64,000 nucleotides of DNA from Candidatus Amarolinea dominans (GTDB taxonomy: Bacteria > Chloroflexota > Anaerolineae > SSC4 > Amarolineaceae). The translations under genes and the position numbers were made by a program. Every line of letters starts with the position of its first letter. Position 1 is the first letter of the stretch. Under the pieces are notes generated by a model, which did no database searches, was not told the DNA's origin, and worked only from the letters and a program-made list of their open reading frames with translations. Below are positions 23,663 to 32,180 of the stretch, one piece after another. The stretch spans positions 62,001 to 126,000 of the forward strand of contig JADJYJ010000018.1 in assembly GCA_016719785.1 (NCBI GenBank), written 5' to 3'.

Positions 23663-26273
23663 GCACGCCGCGTTCATCGAACGGGTCGCGCGCTATGTGA
23701 GCGAAGGGCGCTGCGTGCTGTTCGTCGGCCCGGACAGCGGCGAATCGGACAGCCGTTTCCAGGGCCTGCCCACCAGCGGTCAGTTGGCGGATGAAATGGC
23801 GACGGCCGTGGCCTACCGCGGCCGTTACGTCTCATTTCCGCAGATGGCGCAGGTCTTCGAAGAGCGCCGCGGACGCCAGGCGTTGATCCAATTCCTGCGC
23901 GCGCGCATCCACGCGCCGGCGCTGCGCCCGCTGCCGCTGCATCGTGACATCGCCCGGCTGCCCTTTCGGGTCATCATCAGCGGCGGCTGGGATTCCCTGC
24001 TGGCAGAGGCGCTGCGTGAGCAGCGCGTGCCTTTCGACCTGCTGCGCCCCACCTGGCAGGCCGCTGTGGATGAAACCCGCGTCCTGCTCTACCAGCCCCA
24101 CGGCAACCTGACCACGTTCGACGACCCCGGCGACCTGGTCATCACCCAAACCGATCAGGCCGAGGTCCTCAGCCGGCCCAAGTTCCAGGGCCTGCTCGAC
24201 CGCCTCAAAGTGGCCCTGCGTGAACGCCCCCTGCTCCTGATCGGCTACGCGCCGGCGCCTGGCGACCTCTTCGTGCGCCTGTACGAGGCCATTCGCCTCT
24301 CACAACGGGAATTCACCCCGCCCGCCTTCGCCGTGCAGTCGCTGGGCCGTGAGGATGACATCGCCGCGTTCGAGACCAACGGCATCGCGGTCATCACCCA
24401 GGAGCCGGGCGCGTTCCTGCGCGAGCTGGCAGAGGCTGTGGCTGCCCTGCGCGGCCAGCCATTTGACCTGGTTGAACCGGCGCAGATGTCTGATGCACCG
24501 CGCCTGACCGTGGATGAGCTGACACGGCAGGGTGCGGCGCTTGATAACATCATGAACCAGATCGGCATCGCCACGTTGGTTGACCAGACCGATGTGCCAT
24601 TGCTTAGCGAAGAGCAGTTGCGTGACATCCAGGCCATGCGCGCAGCTTATGAGCGCCTGGCGCGCGCCTTCGATCCGGCGCAATCCTCGGCCGCGACCTG
24701 GCTGCGCAGCGGCAACCTGGAGTACGCCCGGCAGAACTACAAGCGCGCGGCCGCCTATTACCAACAGGCGCTGGCCGCCGCGCCTGATTTGGCCGAAGCA
24801 CATCACAATTTGCATTATGTCTACCTGGCGCTCGGCGACTTACCGGCCAGCCTGGAGGCTTACCAACGTGCGGTGACACTGCAGCCGAACCTCGCCATCT
24901 TACCGCCGCGCTACCGCATCGAGGCCATCCAGGGCATCGGCGGCGTCGGCGTGGTTTACAAAGCCTGGGACACGGAGCAACAGCAGCCGGTCGCGGTCAA
25001 GGTTTTACAGCGGTCGCAGGCGCAGACCGAGCGGCTGCTGGCCGGTTTTCGGCGTGAGGCCAACACCCTGCGTACACTCGATCACCCCGGCATCGTCAAG
25101 CTGCTCGATTTCGGTGAGTACCGGGGCAACTACTACATCGTCATGCCCTTTCTGGCCGGAGAAACGCTCAAGGAGGCGCTGCGCAACGCCAAATCTGACA
25201 ATCAACCAGTGTCGCTTGACCGCGCCTACCGGCTCATCGGCCAGGTATGCGCCGCGCTGACCTACACCCATGCACGCGGCATCGTCCATCGGGACCTCAA
25301 GCCCTCCAACATCTTCCTGGCGGACGATCAGGTCAAGCTGATTGATTTTGGCCTGGCCCGCTCCCTGGCGCCCGGTCAGCAGTCCACCACCAACCTGGTC
25401 AGCGGCACGGTGGACTACATGGCACCGGAACAGGTGGAAGGACGGCTGCCCGACGTGCGCTCCGATGTCTACGCCGCCGCGACCGTGCTCTACGAAATGC
25501 TCACCCTGCGCAATCCCAGCCAGGGCGCCTTTGTCCCCGCCAGTGAGCTGCACCCCGGACTCGACGACGCCTTCGACCTGGTGATCGAGAAGGCGCGCCA
25601 GCCGCAGCCGGAGGCCCGTTATCCCACGATGGCCGATTTCCACAGCGAACTGGCGCAGGTGATGCTGACCCAGGCCGCCAGTTCGAATGCGCCGCTGGCC
25701 TTGCGTGCGGTGAGTCGTATCGCGCGCGGCGCACGGCTGGCGACCGAACGCGGCTGGTGGGCCATCCTCCTGGCCGCGGCCGTGCTCGGCTTTGGACTAC
25801 CCCTGCTCAATGTCGCGCCCAGCATCAGCAGTCAAACCCGCTATGCGGCCGTCATGCTGATCATCGGCCTGGCGGGGGCGACCCTGACCGATTGGTTTGC
25901 GACCGCCGTGGCGCGCCGTCAACGCAGCGCGTTGATCGTGGCCTACGGTCGCGCGATAGGCGCCGCATTTGGTCTGCTCAATGCCATTTTCTGGCTCAAG
26001 AGCTTTCGCCCAGAGGACATTCCTAATCTAGGCGTGGTTGAAGCGGTTGATTTTGCCCTCATTTTGATCTTTTGTTTTGCCAGCAGCATGGTGACGCTGC
26101 TGCTCCTGCATCTGCTCATGTTCGCCGGCGGACTCCTGGCCCAACGACTTGGACGGCGTTTCAGTGACGGCTTTTTCGTCACGGCTCTGCTGCTCTTTCT
26201 GGGGTTCATTGCACTGACCGCGGTTGTGGAACCTGGCTGGCTCGGCGGGCAGTTGGGAGCGCAGGCGCCATGA
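23604..26273 (+). CDS. SIR2-like/TPR/Ser-Thr protein kinase/multi-TM fusion
   Basis: 889 aa from TTG 23604. Domains in order: SIR2-like (about 25-290); two TPR-type repeats (about 365-430: YKRAAAYYQQALAAAPDLAE...ASLEAYQRAVTLQPN); Hanks-type kinase (435-690); four or five membrane helices (715-885). The kinase looks active: G-loop GIGGVGVVYKA, VAVK (about 465), HRDLKPSN (about 562), DFG (about 580), APE. The SIR2 part keeps GLP, PHGNL (the catalytic-type His) and LLLIGY, but the usual TTNYD is SGGWD, so the Asn of NAD hydrolases is missing. Architecture is unusual; a membrane-bound sensor kinase that reads a nucleotide is the inference. It is followed by a second SIR2-like gene with ATGA overlap. 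Confidence 0.8.
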   Translation: MDDKSAFSERANAPALETTEHAAFIERVARYVSEGRCVLFVGPDSGESDSRFQGLPTSGQLADEMATAVAYRGRYVSFPQMAQVFEERRGRQALIQFLRARIHAPALRPLPLHRDIARLPFRVIISGGWDSLLAEALREQRVPFDLLRPTWQAAVDETRVLLYQPHGNLTTFDDPGDLVITQTDQAEVLSRPKFQGLLDRLKVALRERPLLLIGYAPAPGDLFVRLYEAIRLSQREFTPPAFAVQSLGREDDIAAFETNGIAVITQEPGAFLRELAEAVAALRGQPFDLVEPAQMSDAPRLTVDELTRQGAALDNIMNQIGIATLVDQTDVPLLSEEQLRDIQAMRAAYERLARAFDPAQSSAATWLRSGNLEYARQNYKRAAAYYQQALAAAPDLAEAHHNLHYVYLALGDLPASLEAYQRAVTLQPNLAILPPRYRIEAIQGIGGVGVVYKAWDTEQQQPVAVKVLQRSQAQTERLLAGFRREANTLRTLDHPGIVKLLDFGEYRGNYYIVMPFLAGETLKEALRNAKSDNQPVSLDRAYRLIGQVCAALTYTHARGIVHRDLKPSNIFLADDQVKLIDFGLARSLAPGQQSTTNLVSGTVDYMAPEQVEGRLPDVRSDVYAAATVLYEMLTLRNPSQGAFVPASELHPGLDDAFDLVIEKARQPQPEARYPTMADFHSELAQVMLTQAASSNAPLALRAVSRIARGARLATERGWWAILLAAAVLGFGLPLLNVAPSISSQTRYAAVMLIIGLAGATLTDWFATAVARRQRSALIVAYGRAIGAAFGLLNAIFWLKSFRPEDIPNLGVVEAVDFALILIFCFASSMVTLLLLHLLMFAGGLLAQRLGRRFSDGFFVTALLLFLGFIALTAVVEPGWLGGQLGAQAP

Positions 26274-27052
26274 GTGCATTCCCATGGTTTTCCGACCTGG
26301 CCGAACATCTGGCCGACGGCAGCCTGGCCCTGTGGGTCGGCGGCGATGTTCCGCAAACCCTGACCGGCGTGCCCACATGCCAGGCGTTGGCCGCTGACCT
26401 GGCGCAACGCTACGGTCTGGCGACCGGTCTGCCCCTGGCTGAGGTGGCGCAGCGCCTGGCCCGCCGCGGGCAGCGATGGGAATTCACCGATTTCCTGCAG
26501 CGGACGTTGGGCGCCGCCGACCACGGCCCGCAGTCGTGGCACGCCTTGCTGGCGAGTTTGCCGGTGAGCCATTTCATCGCCACCGCCTACGATGACCTGC
26601 TGGCGCGTGCCTTGCGCGCCGGCAGCCGCCCCTTCGATCACTTGGTGCAGGCCGGCCAGGTGGCCTTGCGCACGCCGCGCGCCGTCAGCCTGATTCAACT
26701 CTACGGCTGGGTGGCTCAGCCAGACACCCTGGTGGTAACGGAAAATGACCACTTGCAACTGTGGGAGAATGCGGCGAAAAAGGCGCTGCTCGACCGTGTG
26801 CGCGCCATTCTGGAGGAGCATCATCTGCTGATTCTGGGGCAAGACCTGACCGATCCCACGTTCAAGCAACTGTGGGCCAACACCCTGGGCCGTTTCGGCG
26901 CGCTGACGCCTGCTGCCTATGCCGTGGCGCCTGGCCTGTCAATGGCAGCGCAGGCGGTCTGGGAAGATCGCCATATCCACATCTTGGAGGACGCGCCGTT
27001 GGCCGTGGTGGAACGGCTGCACGAACTCGGGAACCGCCCCCAAAGCATGTAG
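26270..27052 (+). CDS. Stand-alone SIR2-like protein, probably catalytically inactive
   Basis: 260 aa. It shows the SIR2_2-like order seen in the preceding kinase: ALWVGGDVPQTLTGVP, SHFIATAYDDLLARALRAG, VSLIQLYGWVAQPDTLVVTE, HHLLILGQDLTDPTFKQLW. At the catalytic spots the expected TTNYD is ATAYD and the expected HG is YG, so both residues needed for NAD cleavage appear lost. It could bind NAD(H)/ADP-ribose or act as a regulatory partner of the SIR2-kinase. It overlaps the kinase gene by four bases and ends 8 bp before the nitrilase gene. Confidence 0.65.
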   Translation: MSAFPWFSDLAEHLADGSLALWVGGDVPQTLTGVPTCQALAADLAQRYGLATGLPLAEVAQRLARRGQRWEFTDFLQRTLGAADHGPQSWHALLASLPVSHFIATAYDDLLARALRAGSRPFDHLVQAGQVALRTPRAVSLIQLYGWVAQPDTLVVTENDHLQLWENAAKKALLDRVRAILEEHHLLILGQDLTDPTFKQLWANTLGRFGALTPAAYAVAPGLSMAAQAVWEDRHIHILEDAPLAVVERLHELGNRPQSM

Positions 27053-27060
27053 GAGGAATG

Positions 27061-27966
27061 ATGCAACGTTTTACGGCTGCCTGCGCGCAATTTGCCATCA
27101 CGCCGATGGATGCCACGGCCAATATCGCCAAGGCCGGCGCTTGGGTCCAGCGCGCCGCGGATCAAACCGGCGCCCAACTGATCGTGTTGCCCGAAACGGT
27201 GACAACCGGCTTCGTCCCCACCGTAGGCCCGCTTGAACTCTGGGACGCCATGGATGAAATTCCCGGTCGCCTCTCAGAGCCGATCCAAAAGGCCGCGCAA
27301 GCGGTTGGCGCTTACGTGGTGCTGCCCTCGTATGAGCGCGGCCCGCAGCGGGGCGTCGTCTACAACTCGGCCGCGCTGCTGGGGCCAAACGGCGACGTGC
27401 TCGGTATTTACCGCAAGACTCATCTTTTCCCCACGGAACGGATCAACGGGCCGGCTGCGCCCGGCGCGGGCTGCAGCAACGGCTGGTCAACGCCCGGCCA
27501 TGAGCCGGTGGTGATCCAAACGCCCCTGGCCGCCATTGGCATCACCATCTGCTACGATGGCGACTTTCCCGAACTCTACCGCGCTGAGGCGATCATGGGC
27601 GCGGAGGTCATCGTGCGCCCCAGCGCGCTGCTGCGCTCGTTCGAAATCTGGGAACTCACCAACCGCGCGCGCGCCTACGATAATCACGTCTACATGGTGT
27701 CGTGCAATGCCGTCGGCCCCGACGCCGGAGGCAACTACTATTTCGGCCACAGCATGATCGTCAGCCCGATTGCGCACAAGCTGGCGCAGGCCCGCGGCAC
27801 CGAAGAGGTCGCCTTCGCCGAGCTGGACCCCGACCCGATCAAGTTCATCACTTATGGCACGCCCAGCCCCATGATCTTCGATCACTTGCGCGACCGCAAC
27901 CTCGCGGCCTATCAAAACATCCTGACCCCCGCGCACAGCCGCTTCGAGCCGGCGCGCCGATCGTAA
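27061..27966 (+). CDS. Nitrilase-superfamily amidohydrolase
   Basis: 301 aa. It has the Glu-Lys-Cys catalytic triad of carbon-nitrogen hydrolases: LPETVTTGF (Glu), IYRKTHLFP (Lys) and ITICYDGDFPELYR (Cys). The region RAYDNHVYMVSCNAVG is typical of aliphatic amidase/beta-alanine-synthase-like branches. AGGAGG at 27051-27056 supports ATG 27061 or the preceding ATG 27058. It probably hydrolyses a small amide or carbamoyl compound. It follows the SIR2 gene by 8 bp but may be functionally separate from it. Confidence 0.85.
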   Translation: MQRFTAACAQFAITPMDATANIAKAGAWVQRAADQTGAQLIVLPETVTTGFVPTVGPLELWDAMDEIPGRLSEPIQKAAQAVGAYVVLPSYERGPQRGVVYNSAALLGPNGDVLGIYRKTHLFPTERINGPAAPGAGCSNGWSTPGHEPVVIQTPLAAIGITICYDGDFPELYRAEAIMGAEVIVRPSALLRSFEIWELTNRARAYDNHVYMVSCNAVGPDAGGNYYFGHSMIVSPIAHKLAQARGTEEVAFAELDPDPIKFITYGTPSPMIFDHLRDRNLAAYQNILTPAHSRFEPARRS

Positions 27967-28025
27967 CGCAAGCCGCCGGCTTGCCCCACCCCGATCGTAA
28001 CGCAAGCCGCCGGCTTGCCCCACCC
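27958..28025. repeat. Two tandem copies of a 34-bp palindromic repeat
   Basis: The 34-bp unit CGATCGTAACGCAAGCCGCC... occurs twice in a row (27958-27991 and 27992-28025). Each copy contains the hairpin GCAAGCC-GCC-GGCTTGC. The nitrilase stop codon lies in the first copy. It may reduce read-through or stabilise mRNA between the nitrilase and CoA-transferase genes. Confidence 0.75.
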
Positions 28026-28047
28026 CCCTCAGAGTAAGGAGATTCTC

Positions 28048-29247
28048 GTGGAACAAGCCTCTGTCCTGCAAGGCATCCAGGTTCTCGACATGACCGAGGC
28101 GCTGGCCGGCCCCCTGTGCGCCATGATGCTCGGAGACCTGGGCGCGGACGTCCTGAAGATCGAGCGCCCTGGCAGCGGTGATATGTCACGCGGCTGGGCG
28201 CCGCCCTATGTGGGAACGGAAAGCGCCTATTTCCTGAGCACCAATCGCAACAAGCGCAGTATGACCCTCAACCTCAAACACCCCGCCGCGCAGGCTGTTT
28301 TGCATCAACTGGTGCGCACAGCCGACGTGTTCGTGGTCAACCAGCCCAGCCTGGAATCGCTGCGCAAGCTGGCCGCAGACCCTGACACGCTGTGGGCCAT
28401 CAACCCGCGCCTGGTCTACTGCGCCGTCAGTGGATTCGGCTTGACCGGCCCCGAAGCCGGCCAGGGCGGCTATGACGTGGTGGCGCAGGCGCGTTCGGGT
28501 CTCATGGCGCTGACGGGCGAGCCAGGCTCAGGCCCGATGCGCTATCCCATCCCCCTGAGTGATGCGACCTGCGGCGTCTACAGCGTCATCGGCATCCTCT
28601 CCGCGCTGCGGGTGCGCGAACAGACCGGCCGCGGTCAACTGGTGGACATGGCCCTGCTCGACGGCCAGGTCTCCTGGTTGACGCACGTCGCCGGAGCCTA
28701 CTTCGCCACCGGTCAGCGGCCCAGCAAAATTGGCAACACCCATGCGACGATCGTCCCCTATCAGTCCTTCCGTGCGCGCGACAAGCACATGGTGGTGGCC
28801 GTGGGCAGCGAACGCCTGTGGCAGCGCTTTTGCCAGACGCTTGCAATCGAACAGACGGTCGGCCAGGACCCCCGTTTCCGCACGAACTCGGATCGCCTGC
28901 AGCACCGCGCCGACTTGATTCCACTGCTGGCCGAGGTGTTTGCCACGCAAGACGCCAGCTTCTGGCTGGAACGGCTGCGCGCCGCGGACATTCCCTGCGG
29001 CCCCATCAACGAGGTGGATGAAGCCCTCAACGACCCGCAGGTGGTGGCGCGTGGCATGATCGTAGAGCAAGAACATCCAGTAGTTGGGCCGGTGCGTTCG
29101 GTGGGCAACCCGGTGCATCTGAGCGAAACCCCAGTCAGCTATCGCCTGCCGCCGCCCAGCCTGGGCCAACATACGGTCGAGGTGCTGCGCAGCCTGGGCT
29201 ATGCGGATGAACAGATCGAGCAGCTCAGGGCCGAAGGCGCGGCATGA
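28048..29247 (+). CDS. CaiB/BaiF-family CoA transferase (class III)
   Basis: 399 aa from GTG 28048, seven bases after AAGGAG. Typical family blocks: IQVLDMTEALAGPLCAMMLG, DLGADVLKIERPGSGD, STNRNKRSMTLNLKHP, then the Asp region AVSGFGLTGPEAGQGGYDVV and PMRYPIPLSDATCGVYSVIG. The enzyme moves CoA between short organic acids, as formyl-, succinyl- or mesaconyl-CoA transferases do. Which acid is unknown. It lies 81 bp after the nitrilase gene on the same strand. Confidence 0.87.
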   Translation: MEQASVLQGIQVLDMTEALAGPLCAMMLGDLGADVLKIERPGSGDMSRGWAPPYVGTESAYFLSTNRNKRSMTLNLKHPAAQAVLHQLVRTADVFVVNQPSLESLRKLAADPDTLWAINPRLVYCAVSGFGLTGPEAGQGGYDVVAQARSGLMALTGEPGSGPMRYPIPLSDATCGVYSVIGILSALRVREQTGRGQLVDMALLDGQVSWLTHVAGAYFATGQRPSKIGNTHATIVPYQSFRARDKHMVVAVGSERLWQRFCQTLAIEQTVGQDPRFRTNSDRLQHRADLIPLLAEVFATQDASFWLERLRAADIPCGPINEVDEALNDPQVVARGMIVEQEHPVVGPVRSVGNPVHLSETPVSYRLPPPSLGQHTVEVLRSLGYADEQIEQLRAEGAA

Positions 29248-29293
29248 GCGAATCCCGGCGATGCATGCCGGTCGCAATAGGCCTCAAATTTCA

Positions 29294-29337
29294 CGCCAAG
29301 ACGCAAAGGGTGAAGTGACTGCCGTGGCGTCTTGGCG
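29294..29337. repeat. Inverted repeat after the CoA-transferase gene
   Basis: CGCCAAGACGC (29294-29304) pairs perfectly with GCGTCTTGGCG (29327-29337) across a 22-base loop. It lies about 50 bp past the CoA-transferase stop, where it could act as a bidirectional terminator. Related words (TCACACCAAGAGGCAAAG at about 16490, CTTCGTGTCTTGGTGTGAG at about 56552) suggest a dispersed family. Confidence 0.55.
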
Positions 29338-29352
29338 TTGGATCCTTTTCTA

Positions 29353-29598
29353 TCAGGCGCTCCGGTAAGGCAACACGCTGCCCGCCGGTCCCAGCGGCGT
29401 TTTTTGCCACGAATTCCACGAATTCCACGAAAGTATACAGGTACCGCTGATGGTCTCCTTGACCCGGTTGCCGTCCGCGTCATAGATGTAGCTGGCCACG
29501 ACAGTGCTCCCCTGCTTCACCGGCTGCAAGCGGTTCTCCGCATCGTAGACCAGCGTGTAGGTCACGCCGCCCACTGTGCGCCCGGCTTTCTTTGCCAC
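29353..29598 (-). pseudogene. RHS core fragment
   Basis: The reverse strand encodes GRTVGGVTYTLVYDAENRLQ and YIYDADGNRVKE, a piece of the YD-repeat core that is nearly the same as segments of the RHS genes further right. It starts inside one CACGAATT repeat and is cut off by a second, truncated one (29405-29430). There is no toxin tip. The stretch 29248-29708 holds only this fragment and repeats. Confidence 0.7.
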
Positions 29599-29659
29599 GA
29601 ATTACACGAATTTTCACGAATTCCAGGGCCTTTTCGTTTCGATTCGTGCAATTCGTGGC
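29594..29659. repeat. CACGAATT inverted-repeat element, copy A
   Basis: Ends GCCACGAATT (29594-29603) and AATTCGTGGC (29650-29659) are perfect inverted repeats. The interior has CACGAATT repeats and CTTTTCGTTTCGATTCGTG. Copies B and C are at 31240-31287 and 40737-40802, and a half copy is at 29405-29430. It is MITE-like. Confidence 0.75.
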
Positions 29660-29708
29660 CGAAAATCGGGCCGATGGTCTCCTTGACCCGGGCGTCACAC
29701 CACTGACT

Positions 29709-30363
29709 TTACGGTGCGGGTGTTGGGGTTGCCTCTCCTTGCGGCTCCCGTATTGCCTCCATCTTCGCGTCCACCCGCTCCAGCAGATGCCGGAACTGCG
29801 CCATCGTCAACCAGCGATCTTTGAAGACCTGACCGTCCAACGTCGTTAAGAGATTACCGTATCGTGCAGTCATTCTACAGGTTATTGCCTTGATGTCGTT
29901 GAACACACTGGGGGCTACACCCAATACTAATCTGGTCGGCATGCGTTGTGAAATTGAGCTCTAATGGCCAGGGCCATTTGTCAGCATAGCCTACTGGAAT
30001 CATCGCGGCGACCGCTTCCTCATAAGCATCACGACTAATCTCCTCATCAACATACAGGCCAATTGATTGTCCGGCTCTGACGAACGGCATGGCCGAACGC
30101 GGCGGTCCTTGGCACTCCCGATATCTGGCAATGCCACCCTTCAGATCGTTTGGAACACCGCTTGATTGCCGACTCCATCCAAACGGAAGGTCAGTAGCGT
30201 CCATAAAACCACGCTCAATGCGATTGATGGGCGTTTCCGTGGGAGTTGTTCCCGCAAACGGACCTTGAGGCGCCACACACGCAGTCGCCGCTTGTAACAC
30301 CAACAACAATCCAGCCAGGCCGAGCCATGGGCGCCATCGGAAACTCCATATCTGGCTCATCAT
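29709..30363 (-). CDS. Lipoprotein, putative immunity gene of RHS tip 3, frameshifted
   Basis: ATG 30363 overlaps the stop codon of the RHS tip upstream (ATGA). A lipoprotein signal follows: WLGLAGLLLVLQAATACVAP (lipobox ATAC). The first frame stops at 29875. A continuation in another frame (29709-about 29940) reads VFNDIKAITCRMTARYGNLL and FKDRWLTMAQFRHLLERVD, which looks like the true C-terminus. A G5 run at 29910-29914 is the likely slip site. Tight coupling to the toxin-like tip suggests it is the cognate immunity protein facing outside the membrane; that is inference from RHS/CDI biology. Confidence 0.5.
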
Positions 30364-31340
30364 GGCACCACCTTGATCGGCCACTGATTGGCCCAGGCGG
30401 CCGCTTGTCGCGCGCCGCTGACCCATGTACTACCAATGTAGCCGCCCGGAATCCACTTTTCCCATTCCAATGCAGCACTACGGCCAAAAGCGTCTTTCCC
30501 GAGCGCGTCTGCCCCGCCCTTTTCCACCAGGTACGCCTGCGAAGTTGCAAGAACCCGCACGCCGGGCGCACTGAACTGTGTCCCGATGCGACCGCCGCCG
30601 ACTCCTGCCGGGTTGACGAGTCCGATCATGACCTGGTTCTGCTGCAATTGAAGATCAGCGCCGCCAAATCCAATCCCCACCGTAGTTTGCCTTCCTCCAG
30701 TTGGAGTCCATTCATTGCCAGCATAAAGTCCCTCCCCCACTGTGAAGCTCAAAGCTGGTTCATCGTAGAAATACAACCCGCCCGCCACCTCGTCCAGCAC
30801 CTGCCCGGTGAAGCGGCGCTGCGTCGGCGTCGCACCGAAGGGAATGCCACGACTCTCCCCCCACGGCTTGTAGCGAATCTCCGACAGCCGGCCGCCGGTC
30901 TCGCTGACTGTCAGCGCCGTGCTGCCGAGGTGATCGGTCGCCAGCCAGCGCACCACCCCGTTGACCCGCAGTGCGATGCGCTGACCGCCGGCCTGGTAAT
31001 ACTTCGTGATCGTCGTGCTGCTGCCGCTCGTCTTCTTCTCGTAGATCGTCCCTACGTACACCGTCGTGTCGCTGCCAATCACCGCCTTGACCCGATTGCC
31101 GTCCGCGTCATAGGTGTAGCCAGAGGCGCCGTGCTTCCCTGCTTCACCTGCTGCAAGCGGTTCTCCGCATCGTAGACCAGGGTGTAGGCCACGCCGCCCA
31201 CCGTGCGCCCGGTCATGTTGCCGTTGCAGGGCAGAATCAGCCACGAATGGCACGAATTCCAGGGGCTTTTCATGGCGATTCGTGGTCGAAATCCCGGCTG
31301 ATTGCGCAACTTCCGTCCGTAATAGCCGCGTGATCATCAC
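30360..31340 (-). CDS. Orphan RHS tip 3 (partial core plus variable C-terminus)
   Basis: The RHS core is present from YTYDADGNRVKAV through TKYYQAGGQRIALRVNGV, WLATDHLGSTALT and RRFTGQVLDEVAGGLYFY. It then switches to a unique tip of about 130 residues (DEPALSFTVGEGLYAG ... KWIPGGYIGSTWVSGARQAA). The tip fold is not recognised. The usual NARYYDPTLARF segment is missing, so the junction is abnormal. A frameshift near 31130 separates it from the upstream core words YTLVYDAENRLQQVKQGST. No secretion signal. It is probably a silent cassette that can recombine into the full RHS gene at 33521-40396. Confidence 0.6.
   Translation of the reverse strand: MMITRLLRTEVAQSAGISTTNRHEKPLEFVPFVADSALQRQHDRAHGGRRGLHPGLRCGEPLAAGEAGKHGASGYTYDADGNRVKAVIGSDTTVYVGTIYEKKTSGSSTTITKYYQAGGQRIALRVNGVVRWLATDHLGSTALTVSETGGRLSEIRYKPWGESRGIPFGATPTQRRFTGQVLDEVAGGLYFYDEPALSFTVGEGLYAGNEWTPTGGRQTTVGIGFGGADLQLQQNQVMIGLVNPAGVGGGRIGTQFSAPGVRVLATSQAYLVEKGGADALGKDAFGRSAALEWEKWIPGGYIGSTWVSGARQAAAWANQWPIKVVP
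31240..31287. repeat. CACGAATT inverted-repeat element, copy B
   Basis: GCCACGAAT (31240-31248) and ATTCGTGGT (31278-31286) flank CACGAATTCCAGGGGCTTTTC. This is a shorter version of copies A and C. It lies exactly at the 5' end of orphan RHS tip 3. Confidence 0.65.
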
Positions 31341-31383
31341 CGATTTCGGGCGCTATCAGGTAATCGGTTCACAGCAAAGAGCA

Positions 31384-32133
31384 TCATGACGAAGTCATGT
31401 TTTTCTTGACAAGTATCGGTTTGCCATGCTCTTGTTCCCAGCGTCTCGATGCCACAATATAGCTCAAATTGCTTCCAGCGCCTATCGCACCAATAGTGGT
31501 AAACACAAAAGCGACAACCAGTAACAGAATCAAATCGCCAGTGACAGGCAAAGATCGTACAATTAGCAAGGAAATTCCTCCGACAAGAGGTGCCAGTCTC
31601 AGAGCAAGTGTTGTTGATCTCTTTATATTCTTCGCGCGAGTTTGCACTGAAAAAGCCTCAGTGGAAAGATCAATCACTCCCGTTGTTTGATCAAGGATCC
31701 CGATGATTTCGTGCGGCATTTTCTCGCGTTCAGGAGATTTGAGAGTGATCTCGTATGTTTGTAGACCTACGACAGACAAAACTACAAGCATCCCAAAACC
31801 CACAATCATTGAAAAACTGTCGACCATACCCCACGTGAGAACGTACCAAGCAACGGTACCATAAGTAAGGCTCAGAAGAACCATGAGAACGACAAAGAAG
31901 CACTTGATGTGGACAAGTCGTCGTGTGCTGAAATGCAACAATATGCCAACAAATGGAATTCCAATCACAGAGAGTAGCCAAATCCATGTTGGAAGCACTA
32001 TACCGATCGTTGGTGCAGTAGCAAACAGCGAAAGTCCCATCGGAATCATGAAAATTCCGCTAATGATACCCATGAATAATGCGGAGAAACGCGCATGTCG
32101 TGGGTCAATGAATCGTTGGATTAGTTGATGCAT
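31384..32133 (-). CDS. Multi-pass membrane protein, putative immunity protein of RHS tip 2
   Basis: 249 aa with about six hydrophobic segments, including FMGIISGIFMIPMGLSLF, TWIWLLSVIGIPFVGILLHF and LILLLVVAFVFTTIGAIGAG. A central cytosolic loop holds MPHEIIGILDQTTGVIDLST. Base composition is clearly more AT-rich than the neighbours, a sign of transfer. It follows RHS tip 2 by 47 bp on the same strand. RHS and CDI immunity proteins are often membrane proteins, so this is a candidate. No known family recognised. Confidence 0.55.
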   Translation of the reverse strand: MHQLIQRFIDPRHARFSALFMGIISGIFMIPMGLSLFATAPTIGIVLPTWIWLLSVIGIPFVGILLHFSTRRLVHIKCFFVVLMVLLSLTYGTVAWYVLTWGMVDSFSMIVGFGMLVVLSVVGLQTYEITLKSPEREKMPHEIIGILDQTTGVIDLSTEAFSVQTRAKNIKRSTTLALRLAPLVGGISLLIVRSLPVTGDLILLLVVAFVFTTIGAIGAGSNLSYIVASRRWEQEHGKPILVKKNMTSS

Positions 32134-32180
32134 CGCACCCTCTTGGTTTCAGTTCTCAAAGCGTACGCCATGAATCAACC

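Noticed and set aside
27958..28025. CRISPR-like direct repeats
   Set aside because: Only two adjacent copies without spacers, each a hairpin; a tandem palindromic repeat is sufficient.
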